A stretch of 33,086 nucleotides of DNA. It comes from Chitinophagaceae bacterium PMP191F (GTDB taxonomy: Bacteria > Bacteroidota > Bacteroidia > Chitinophagales > Chitinophagaceae). The position numbers were made by a program, and so were the translations under genes. The DNA is taken from positions 1-33,086 of the forward strand of contig LGYU01000017.1 in NCBI GenBank assembly GCA_001302245.1, in the 5' to 3' direction. Under the pieces are notes generated by a model. The model saw nothing but the letters and a program-made list of their open reading frames with translations, did not search any database and was not told the origin of the DNA. Positions 24,820 to 31,538 of this stretch are shown piece by piece (the first letter of the stretch is position 1; every line of letters begins with the position of its first letter).

Positions 24820-25701
24820 ATGAAAAAGAATCTGAGGTATATTATCCCGGTTATGCTGATAGCTGGCAGTTTGCTGAGTACAATGGTTGCACAGGCTCAG
24901 CGTTATTTCAACAATCCCTTATCACAATACTATCGTGATGGTTATCTGTGGAACCCTGCATTGGCAGGTCAGGAAGGTACACGGGTATATGCATTGCTGA
25001 ATAAATCCTGGGCAGGATTTGAAGGCGCACCTAAACAGATCAGCCTGGCAGGAGATATGAAAATGGGCGAGCGTTCCGCAGTAGGTGTACAATTTGTATC
25101 AGATAAAAGCGGCATTCTGCAGCGCAACATGGGATCGCTTTCGTATGCTTATGGTATTAATTTTTCAGAAACAGATAAACTGAGCATGGGGTTGAGTGTG
25201 AGCTTTTACAAAGAACGACTGGATAACAGCGCGGTGAACCAGAGCGGGCAAGTGGATGAAGCCGTGAAAAGCTTTAATGAAAAAGGTGTTCAGTTTGATG
25301 GTGATTTTGGTATTGCGTATGAAGGCAAACAATTAAAACTGAGTGCTGCAGCATGGAACCTGAGCAATGTGTTAAAAAGCACTGAAAACCGTTCTGCAGA
25401 TCTTGCCATCGGACAGGTACAGGCAGCCTATCGTTTTGAGTGTGAAGAAAAAATGAGCCTGCAGCCAATGGTAGCTTACAAAATGTTTTACAAACAGGAT
25501 AACCTGCTGACTGCCGGCGTGCAGTACGAATATGAAAATGTATTTCATGCAGGTGTATTCTGGCAAAGTACCGGCAATGCTGCTGGCGGTGTTGGTGTGA
25601 TGCTGAAAGAATACGGTGAGTTGAATTTCTTTTACAATGGTGCCAATAAATACGGGTATAACAAACAGTACGAAGTTGGGCTGAAGATGAAGCTGAAGTA
25701 G
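24820..25701 (+). CDS. PorP/SprF-family type IX secretion outer-membrane protein
   Basis: The 293-residue protein has a signal peptide (cleavage near AQA-Q) and the family's typical opening FNNPLSQYYRDGYLWNPALA, then KSWAGFEGAPKQISLAGD (about 63-80). The rest is a series of amphipathic strands (VGVQFVSDKSG, MGLSVSFYKERL, LSAAAWNLS, AGVQYEYENVFHAGVFWQ) ending in charged VGLKMKLK, as expected for an outer-membrane barrel of about 300 residues. In Flavobacterium, SprF is needed for surface delivery of the type B adhesin SprB, and related genes commonly sit next to genes for type B proteins. Here it lies 50 bases behind the T9SS type B lyase gene, so it is probably that enzyme's dedicated partner (inference). 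Confidence 0.88.
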   Translation: MKKNLRYIIPVMLIAGSLLSTMVAQAQRYFNNPLSQYYRDGYLWNPALAGQEGTRVYALLNKSWAGFEGAPKQISLAGDMKMGERSAVGVQFVSDKSGILQRNMGSLSYAYGINFSETDKLSMGLSVSFYKERLDNSAVNQSGQVDEAVKSFNEKGVQFDGDFGIAYEGKQLKLSAAAWNLSNVLKSTENRSADLAIGQVQAAYRFECEEKMSLQPMVAYKMFYKQDNLLTAGVQYEYENVFHAGVFWQSTGNAAGGVGVMLKEYGELNFFYNGANKYGYNKQYEVGLKMKLK

Positions 25702-25797
25702 CCGTTAAAAGGCTTAACGCTCAACACTTCAGGCAAGGCTACGAGCCGTGAGCTTCGAGCAAATACAGTTTTGAGGATGTGAAATGCAGAAAGCCCA

Positions 25798-25872
25798 ACC
25801 GCAGAGAAAAGAGAAGCAGAGGTTTCGCAGAGGCTCTCCATGTAGTCTCTTATAACGCATGTTCTTTGCGGT
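25798..25872. repeat. imperfect palindromic intergenic element built of CGCAGAG words
   Basis: ACCGCAGAGA (25798-25807) and TCTTTGCGGT (25863-25872) are reverse complements except for one G-T pair. Between them lie repeats of GCAGAGG and CGCAGAGG. Such CGCAGAG-word elements recur in intergenic DNA of many large Bacteroidota and cyanobacterial genomes. The function is unknown. Confidence 0.55.
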
Positions 25873-25950
25873 AAAAAACAGGCTAAAGCTGGAGGATAGA
25901 TAAGGTTCGTAAAGTGAGCGGGTTGAAAAATTGACAAGGCTGGCTTGATT

Positions 25951-25975
25951 TCTTCGTGTTCCTTGGTGCCTCGTG
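25951..25975. repeat. intergenic repeat of the TTCGTG...GTGCCTCGTG type
   Basis: TCTTCGTGTTCCTTGGTGCC followed by TCGTG resembles the widespread intergenic block in which TTCGTG and GTGCC words are repeated. It is seen here once, so the assignment to a repeat family rests on recollection of similar sequences in other genomes. Confidence 0.35.
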
Positions 25976-26079
25976 TAGTTCTAAAAAGGCTTCCAGCGGC
26001 GAGCGTGAATACAAAGCAATCTTCAACAATCAATCCATGAGCCATCAATCCACCAGGGTTCCATCATTTTCTAATCCGC

Positions 26080-28407
26080 TTACTCCCCAAACAAGACTTC
26101 CTTATACCTGTTGTACAAATAAGAAACCAGCAACAGGATAACGCCCAATGTAATAAACGAAATGGTTTTGGTAAGAGTGCTCATACCTGCCAGATCATAC
26201 AGGAATAATTTTAGTAGCGTAACGGCAAACGCGGCAATAGCTGTAATACGCAATATTTTATTCTTTTGACGTATGCCCTGCACAATAAGGAATAACGCAT
26301 ATAGCCCCCACAGGATACTTAACCCGAGATTGTATTGATGGACCGATCCTGTTTGTGCTGCCCAGTAGAGATATTCAAAGCTCAGTAATCCGGCTATGGA
26401 AATGTGCAGTACCACTGTCCAGAATACAGACAAACGAGGAACGGTGGTTACCAGTGGAACACTTTTACCGGTAAACAGCAATAATACACCCGTAACAGCA
26501 ATGGTAATGTAACGCAGGCCGATATTCCATATGCCGAAGTACATTCCGGACCCATGTCGTTGATAATAAAGTGCAGCCTGTTCGTTTAACTGCGGCATAC
26601 CGGAAACCAACAGCAGCAATAATACAAACAGGGAGAGCACCATCCCTGCAATAGCCAGGTGTTTATTCCGGAGACGGTAATGGTTCAGCAAATGAATCAA
26701 TGTAATAAATACCAGGGTATACAACATCCATACACAGGATCCCATGCCATTGATTTCCTGCTGCCACAAACCAAAGCTGCCGTCTGTACTTTGTATTTTA
26801 TTATTCAGTTGACTAAAATATCCCAGAATTTCTGTCAGTATAGTGCCATAAGCTGTAATGCCTGTTATAACAGGAAGTCCAACGTGGTAAAAGAAAGCAT
26901 TGACAGGTGGGGCTGGTAATGAGGAAGTTGTTTTTCTATTATGATACAGATACAATATAGCAACCTTCGCACCGAAAACCATTAAGCCAGTTAAAAAAAC
27001 AATGTTCAGAAAAGGTGTAAGTGATGTGGTAAGCGAATTGAACCTTTCCATGTGATTGATCCAATCGTGAACAAGGCTTATGAAACTTAACAGTGTTAAA
27101 CCAGCAGCCGTTTTTTCATAATCAGCAGCCTGTTGTGAACGACCTATCAGGAACAATAATAACGCTTCACCGGTCCATAGTAGTGTAACCCAGTTACCAT
27201 CAAATTGCACAGGAACAGCAATGGTGATAAAAACAATCGCTAATCCAAGGATGAGATAATACAGGGCACGATCTGCCAGTTGGGCGCGACGTATAATGAT
27301 GCAAACAGCCAGGTGAAGCAATGCATTGACAATCGTGAACAACCCGGTAAAACGTTCACTGCCGGTGTGATCATTTAACAATCCATATCCCAGTGCATAG
27401 AAAATAAAGGCATTACATAGTACCAGTATTACACTACCGATGTTATATTGTTCTTTTTTTACCAGTTTGTAAGCCAGGAAAGTGATATAGAACAGCAGAA
27501 AAAAAACAGCCAGGAAAGCAAATGCAAGGAAAAAATGCAGGCGTTCTTCATAGCGCACTACATACCAGGTACCAAAAATGATCCAGGTGATCACAAAGGC
27601 GGTATTGAACAGCGATTTCCAGTTTTTGCGGAATGCCAGTACCATAATACCGGCATTGATAATAGTAATGTAAGAAAAGAAAACATTGTATCTGCCTGAA
27701 TTATCACTGAGTAAAAAAGGCATTGCATAGGCGGTTATCTGGGCCAGGTGAGCAATAATGACACGGTTATATACCAGGGCAGCATATACTGTAGCAGCGG
27801 TGCATATCAGCATCAGTACAAATGCCATCCATTGCGGCCAGATGCCATAGAATGCATAGGCTGTATAAGTAATAAAATACAGGACAGACAGCCCTCCGCC
27901 CATTAGTACGGCGCTGTACAATTCGTACTTTTTCTTTAAACGGATAGCGATGCCGGTAAGTACCAGTCCTCCAAGATAACCACTGATGATACGCACTATG
28001 GGACTTACCAGGTTGTGTTCAATAGAATATTTAGTTCCGATAAAAATACCAATGATGGTAACCAATATACCTGCCTTGCTGGCAATATTACCACCTACAA
28101 AGGCTTCCAGCCCGCCTTTATTGTTGTTATGGACAGCAGGTTGGGATGATGTATTGTCAGTAACCGGCTTTGTCGGTGATATTATAATCTTTGGAACAGG
28201 AACCGGGGGAGTTTCGGTTTGACGAACTGCCTGGACAGAGGGTGTTGTGATACTTGTGCCGGTAACACCGGCAGTAACTGATCTTTTTAAATTTTCCAGT
28301 TCATTGATCAACTGGATCAGTTGTTTGCCCATGCCGCTATGTTGCCGGGAAAGGTCATTGATCTGTTGCGTAAGTTGTTCTATCTTTTCACGGATTGCAT
28401 CTTCCAT
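26080..28407 (-). CDS. DUF2339-family polytopic membrane protein
   Basis: The 775-residue protein has three parts. Residues 1-45 are a charged, heptad-like helix (IREKIEQLTQQINDLSRQ) that could form a coiled coil. Residues 50-98 are a Thr/Pro-rich linker. The rest is almost entirely hydrophobic, with about 20 or more membrane segments starting at VGGNIASKAGILVTIIGIFI near 110. The GGNIASKAG motif before the first membrane helix is typical of DUF2339, a family of unknown function in the inner membrane of Bacteroidota and Proteobacteria. The start at 28407 is supported by the charged helix. It lies 60 bases downstream of the small nuclease-like gene on the same strand and may be co-transcribed with it. 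It converges with the pectin locus and is unlikely to belong to it. Confidence 0.85.
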   Translation of the reverse strand: MEDAIREKIEQLTQQINDLSRQHSGMGKQLIQLINELENLKRSVTAGVTGTSITTPSVQAVRQTETPPVPVPKIIISPTKPVTDNTSSQPAVHNNNKGGLEAFVGGNIASKAGILVTIIGIFIGTKYSIEHNLVSPIVRIISGYLGGLVLTGIAIRLKKKYELYSAVLMGGGLSVLYFITYTAYAFYGIWPQWMAFVLMLICTAATVYAALVYNRVIIAHLAQITAYAMPFLLSDNSGRYNVFFSYITIINAGIMVLAFRKNWKSLFNTAFVITWIIFGTWYVVRYEERLHFFLAFAFLAVFFLLFYITFLAYKLVKKEQYNIGSVILVLCNAFIFYALGYGLLNDHTGSERFTGLFTIVNALLHLAVCIIIRRAQLADRALYYLILGLAIVFITIAVPVQFDGNWVTLLWTGEALLLFLIGRSQQAADYEKTAAGLTLLSFISLVHDWINHMERFNSLTTSLTPFLNIVFLTGLMVFGAKVAILYLYHNRKTTSSLPAPPVNAFFYHVGLPVITGITAYGTILTEILGYFSQLNNKIQSTDGSFGLWQQEINGMGSCVWMLYTLVFITLIHLLNHYRLRNKHLAIAGMVLSLFVLLLLLVSGMPQLNEQAALYYQRHGSGMYFGIWNIGLRYITIAVTGVLLLFTGKSVPLVTTVPRLSVFWTVVLHISIAGLLSFEYLYWAAQTGSVHQYNLGLSILWGLYALFLIVQGIRQKNKILRITAIAAFAVTLLKLFLYDLAGMSTLTKTISFITLGVILLLVSYLYNRYKEVLFGE

Positions 28408-28467
28408 AATAGCAATAGCAGTTGTGTACCTTAAAGAAACTACAAAAAGTGTTAAAAGACAACCTAT

Positions 28468-28908
28468 TTATTTTACAAAAAGCGGTAATGCGGAAAGTGG
28501 TTGCAGTTGAGTACCCTGTTTGGCAAAACCTGCACAATAATGCCCATTAGTAATAACAAGATAGGGAACAGGTACTGAAATATTATAACGCAATACCTGT
28601 TGCAGCACACTTTCATCCAGTGAAACGTCGGTGCTTTTACATTCCACCATCAGCCAGGGTTGGTGGTGCTGATCGTATACCAGTATGTCGAACCGCTTTT
28701 TGAGTTCTCCCAGTTTTATTTCTTTTTCAACAGCTATCAGTGCCGCAGGATATTGTTGTACCTGCAGCAGGTATTGCAGGAAGTTTTGTCTTACCCATTC
28801 TTCAGGTGTAAGACGCAACCATATTTTACGCAGTTCATCAAAAATAAAATGCCGGCCTTCTTCCTGTTTGGTGCGGAAGGGATGGTCGGGGTACTCAATG
28901 CGGATCAT
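28468..28908 (-). CDS. small PD-(D/E)XK protein, type I restriction HsdR N-terminal-like (HSDR_N_2 type)
   Basis: This 146-residue protein is a stand-alone nuclease-fold domain. The core reads RFDILVYD (D74) and then WLMVECK (E89-x-K91), preceded by VEKEI (61-63) and followed by LQQVLRYN, giving the D...ExK arrangement of the PD-(D/E)XK superfamily seen in HsdR N-termini. The helicase, methylase and specificity subunits of a restriction system are absent nearby, so this is not a restriction enzyme subunit in the usual sense. Such single-domain relatives are common in Bacteroidota and usually uncharacterised. Nucleic-acid cleavage or binding is inferred only from the motif. A TATTTTTG promoter-like element lies just five bases before its ATG, so the mRNA may be leaderless or nearly so. 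The DUF2339 gene follows 60 bases downstream. Confidence 0.85.
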   Translation of the reverse strand: MIRIEYPDHPFRTKQEEGRHFIFDELRKIWLRLTPEEWVRQNFLQYLLQVQQYPAALIAVEKEIKLGELKKRFDILVYDQHHQPWLMVECKSTDVSLDESVLQQVLRYNISVPVPYLVITNGHYCAGFAKQGTQLQPLSALPLFVK

Positions 28909-28913
28909 AAGGC

Positions 28914-28921
28914 CAAAAATA
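28914..28921 (-). promoter_or_regulatory. -7 element (TAnnTTTG) directly ahead of the small PD-(D/E)XK gene
   Basis: On the minus strand TATTTTTG matches the Bacteroidota -7 consensus exactly and is separated from the ATG by GCCTT only. If used, transcription would begin at or next to the start codon. No clear -33 TTG was found at the usual distance. Confidence 0.4.
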
Positions 28922-29070
28922 AGGTTTAAATTTTAAGCCGGAACGCGTGTCAGTAAGCTACATAATAGCATCATCGAAGTGAAGGACAATTCGATAAACA
29001 ATGTAAATAGCGTGAAATAAAATGTAAGATGCTTTTCGGGGTAAAATGTTATCTGAGGTGAAACGCTTTC

Positions 29071-29109
29071 CGGGACTTGTAGTCCCGAAAACTTATTTTG
29101 TGACCTTTG
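29071..29109. repeat. REP-like palindromic element, copy 1
   Basis: CGGGACT (29071-29077) and AGTCCCG (29081-29087) are exact reverse complements around TGT. The following bases GAAAACTTATTTTGTG resemble those behind the second copy at 31221. From 29072 on, the two copies agree at 30 of 39 positions by hand alignment, so they are related elements and not chance hairpins. Confidence 0.65.
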
Positions 29110-29148
29110 GCTACTTGCGTTGTTCAATACACGGCTGTAAACCATACA

Positions 29149-29182
29149 CCAACCTCACCGAAGACTATTTCGATGAGGTTGG
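29149..29182 (-). terminator. strong hairpin after the TPR lipoprotein gene, probable terminator
   Basis: CCAACCTCA (29149-29157) pairs perfectly with TGAGGTTGG (29174-29182). Inside, CGAA pairs with TTCG beyond one mismatch. It lies 36 bases past the stop of the minus-strand TPR gene. The T-tract on the minus strand is weak (TGTATGGTTTAC), so termination is likely but not certain. Confidence 0.5.
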
Positions 29183-29217
29183 CGTGTAATGGTGCTATAC
29201 TATAAAGTTTGTATCAA

Positions 29218-30948
29218 TTATAAAGAAGATGATGAACTGATCTTAACATCTGCGTACAGCCATGCTTTATCAAATTGAGATTTAGCTTTATCGGCCTGGT
29301 CATTTTTTTTCTGTTGCAGCAATGCGTTGTATAAACCTATCAGAGCCCAGCCGTTGTTGCGCCATGTTTGCAGATCACGCAGGTATACTTTTTCTGCCTC
29401 GTTGTATTTACCTGCTTTTAACAGCACTGCTCCCAGGTGATGGCGTACGGAGAAAAGCCAATCGGGTGGTTCATTGTAATTTAAGTTGTCTTCCTGCTTA
29501 ACAGCATCTTCCAGTAGCGTAATTGCCTGCTGCCACTGATCTTTTTTTGCAGCAACTTCAGCGCTTAACACTTTATTGGCAATGTATGCCAGATCTGCCG
29601 TTGTATTAATATTCCATACTGTCAGATCTTTTAAAGACGAATCTGCAGCTAAGGTGCTCAGCTTACTCAATTCGGTTTGAGCATTGTTCAGATCATTTTT
29701 ACCAAGAAAAGCCATGCCTCTTGCAAAGTGCCAGATAGCCCGCGGATAGATCAGGTCAGCCTTTGGAGATGGAAGGGAGAGAATGGTATCCCACATCGCA
29801 AATTTTACAGCAATGTAATAAGGCATGGTATAATAGTGCTGTAATGTTCCCCAACCTGCCATGCGCATAATACCTGAGTCAGAATCTTTATGTAACCTGC
29901 CTGCTGCCATCCATGCTGTTGTTGAATTACCTTCCAGTGTGGCCGTAGCAGCCAGGAAATGATAGTTGTGCGGATAATATGCCAGCGGATAAGCTCCCTG
30001 GGCGTGACATGCAGTAAGATAATTACTGTCTGCTTTTATAGCGGCTATATTGGCCAGTGACCCTTGGTGGTAATTGCCGGTAATAATATAAATATGAGAA
30101 GGCATATGCACCAGGTGACCTGAGCCGGGTACCAGTGTTTCTAATAATTTTGCACTGGCAAGTCCTTTTTCCGGTTTGGCCGATGCTTCTACTGCATGAA
30201 TATAAAAGTGATGTGCGCCGGGATGTTTAGGGTTGATTGTCATTAAATGTTCTAATACGGCCAGTAATGCGGGTGTCCATGACTGAGGTGATTTTGTTTT
30301 TTTATCATACAGGTCCCAGGGATGCAGATCCATGAGAGCTTCGGCATACAGGGCGCCGATATCAGGATCGGAAGGATACTTTTCATATACTTTTTTCATT
30401 GCTTCAGCATAGGCTATATCGAGTGATTTACGATCAGCCGGTGCTGGTCTGGCATAACGGGAAGACAATGCATTGATGAGTGCTTTTTCTTTATCAGAGG
30501 TGTTGCCGGATAATGCAGCAGCTTTGGCGGCGGCATCGTAGGCCCGTTCAAAATTATCCTCTTCCATACCGGCATTGTAATTGGGGCCAAGTACATACGC
30601 AAATCCCCAATAAGCCATCGCACAGGTGGAATCAAGCCGGGTAGCTTCATAAAATGATCTGGCGGCTTCCGCATGATTAAAGCCATATGCCAGCATCATT
30701 CCCTGGTTAAAATACTGCTGTGTTTCTTTACTGTTCGTTGAAATATGAAAATCAATGCCTTCCATATCTTTCAATAATGGGGCCTTCTTCCCGGAACTAT
30801 ACCAGTCCTTATCGGTGGTTTTTGGTGTAGAGCAACTGTATGCGGGCCGTGAACCCGGATCAGATGACTGCTGTTTGTTTGATGAGGGAGCGCTGTTACA
30901 GGCTGCCAGAGAAATAATCAGAAGTAAATACCAAACAGGCGATTTCAT
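29218..30948 (-). CDS. TPR-repeat lipoprotein with conserved-looking His clusters, function unknown
   Basis: The 576-residue protein starts with a lipoprotein signal ending LAAC (Cys17), then a Ser/Gln-rich linker. Helical TPR-like repeats follow: YFNQGMMLAYGFNHAEAARS and then YEATRLDSTCAMAYWGFAYV near 85-120, further helices around 225-260, and C-terminal repeats (ALLLQ-type helices, LGAVLLKAGKYNEAEKVYLR). The middle third carries His-rich stretches, HPGAHHFYIHAVEAS, HLVHMPSHIYIITGNYHQG and CHAQGAYPLAYYPHNYHFL, unusual for a plain TPR scaffold and suggestive of a metal or haem site (inference). Proteins of this layout are widespread in environmental Bacteroidota and Acidobacteria and are annotated only as TPR proteins. 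It is a single gene, followed by a hairpin at 29149-29182, with a 590-base divergent spacer to AMP nucleosidase. Confidence 0.82.
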   Translation of the reverse strand: MKSPVWYLLLIISLAACNSAPSSNKQQSSDPGSRPAYSCSTPKTTDKDWYSSGKKAPLLKDMEGIDFHISTNSKETQQYFNQGMMLAYGFNHAEAARSFYEATRLDSTCAMAYWGFAYVLGPNYNAGMEEDNFERAYDAAAKAAALSGNTSDKEKALINALSSRYARPAPADRKSLDIAYAEAMKKVYEKYPSDPDIGALYAEALMDLHPWDLYDKKTKSPQSWTPALLAVLEHLMTINPKHPGAHHFYIHAVEASAKPEKGLASAKLLETLVPGSGHLVHMPSHIYIITGNYHQGSLANIAAIKADSNYLTACHAQGAYPLAYYPHNYHFLAATATLEGNSTTAWMAAGRLHKDSDSGIMRMAGWGTLQHYYTMPYYIAVKFAMWDTILSLPSPKADLIYPRAIWHFARGMAFLGKNDLNNAQTELSKLSTLAADSSLKDLTVWNINTTADLAYIANKVLSAEVAAKKDQWQQAITLLEDAVKQEDNLNYNEPPDWLFSVRHHLGAVLLKAGKYNEAEKVYLRDLQTWRNNGWALIGLYNALLQQKKNDQADKAKSQFDKAWLYADVKISSSSSL

Positions 30949-31036
30949 GTTAAGGTTATTTAGTGTGTGATATGTCTTACTGAACAGCTTTCATGGAGGT
31001 ATCGGTAATAGGATTTTGGCAGCTTTACAGGATGTG

Positions 31037-31049
31037 ATCAACAGTTGAT
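31037..31049. promoter_or_regulatory. 13-base palindrome ahead of the TPR gene, possible operator
   Basis: ATCAAC (31037-31042) and GTTGAT (31044-31049) are exact reverse complements around one A. It lies about 90 bases upstream of the TPR gene start. No recognised regulator is encoded nearby, so a binding protein cannot be named. Confidence 0.3.
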
Positions 31050-31220
31050 ACCGGCCATTGATATATGGCTTCAGGATATTTGCTCAGGGCAGGAAGCGGG
31101 GTGGAATAGACTAAAATAACAACTTTATCGGAAACTAAAAAGGTTTTAAAAAAAGAAACCGTACCGAATGATGTATGCTATCAGTAATTGCGCTTGCGGA
31201 CTTGTTGTTTATCACTCTTA

Positions 31221-31259
31221 GGGACTTGCAGTCCCGAAGTCTTATGCTGTTGCCTCCGG
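31221..31259. repeat. REP-like palindromic element, copy 2
   Basis: GGGACT (31221-31226) and AGTCCC (31230-31235) flank TGC, followed by GAAGTCTTATGCTGTTG. This matches the element at 29072 at 30 of 39 positions and lies in the same orientation, just over 2.1 kb away. The two copies flank the TPR lipoprotein gene. Confidence 0.65.
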
Positions 31260-31387
31260 TAAACATACAAAAGGATGCTGGTCTGTGCGCATTACTGAGT
31301 GGGTTCATCCCTGCAAAAAAAACGGCACGTTATTGTATCCGATCGCAATAACCTTCTACTTTCCATTCCTGAACCCGAAAAAAACAT

Positions 31388-31395
31388 TATATTTG
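31388..31395 (+). promoter_or_regulatory. -7 promoter element of the AMP nucleosidase gene
   Basis: TATATTTG is an exact match to the Bacteroidota consensus TAnnTTTG. Transcription would start near 31400, giving a leader of about 140 bases with the folded element at 31425-31490. A convincing -33 TTTG was not found; CTTTCC at about 31360 lies near that place. Confidence 0.55.
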
Positions 31396-31424
31396 CACAA
31401 TTAACCTGTCGGGAACGAAGGTGA

Positions 31425-31490
31425 ATTGCCCGGAACCGGGAGCATTCATCACATTGATCTTTCTGCTACGTATAATGCTCCGCTGGCAAT
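31425..31490 (+). promoter_or_regulatory. folded 5' leader of the AMP nucleosidase mRNA
   Basis: Two perfect stems stack: ATTGCC (31425-31430) with GGCAAT (31485-31490), and GGAGCATT (31439-31446) with AATGCTCC (31474-31481). They are separated by an asymmetric internal loop of eight and three bases. A competing hairpin CCCGG-AA-CCGGG (31429-31440) overlaps both. The apical loop is 27 bases. No known riboswitch is recognised with confidence. Confidence 0.5.
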
Positions 31491-31538
31491 GTTTCATATA
31501 CATCTTTCATCTGTTTAACCCCGCATATTAATCTTACG

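Larger units (their letters stand above)
25702..26079. other. convergent intergenic region with dispersed-repeat-like sequence
   Basis: No gene is seen between the end of the PorP/SprF-like gene and the end of the convergent DUF2339 gene. A weak hairpin CGTTAA/TTAACG (25703-25719) follows the stop. Behind it come several word-like repetitive blocks (about 25740-25758, 25798-25872, 25951-25975). A 138-codon frame on the minus strand spans these blocks and looks like translated repeat. Confidence 0.6.
28909..29217. other. intergenic region between the TPR gene and the PD-(D/E)XK gene
   Basis: This region holds a possible promoter at 28914-28921, a REP-like palindrome at 29071-29087 and a strong hairpin at 29149-29182. 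A 70-codon minus-strand frame (28933-29145) crosses the palindrome and shows no recognisable product. Confidence 0.6.
30949..31538. other. divergent intergenic region with a palindrome, REP-like element and AMP nucleosidase promoter/leader
   Basis: No gene is seen here. On the TPR-gene side there is a 13-base palindrome ATCAAC-A-GTTGAT (31037-31049), a possible operator about 90 bases ahead of that gene. In the middle is the second REP-like element (31221). On the AMP nucleosidase side are a -7 promoter element (31388-31395) and a foldable leader (31425-31490). Confidence 0.6.

Noticed and set aside
25632-26048. 138-codon minus-strand frame
   Set aside because: It overlaps the end of the SprF-like gene on the other strand and consists mostly of translated intergenic repeat.
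28468-28908. type I restriction-modification system
   Set aside because: Only an HsdR N-terminal-like domain is present; no helicase, methylase or specificity gene is nearby.
28933-29145. 70-codon minus-strand frame
   Set aside because: It crosses a REP-like palindrome and resembles no protein family.
31405-31490. cobalamin riboswitch ahead of AMP nucleosidase
   Set aside because: Only a GGGAA...GGTGAA-like stretch fits; the CCCGCnACTGT part and upstream conserved blocks are missing.
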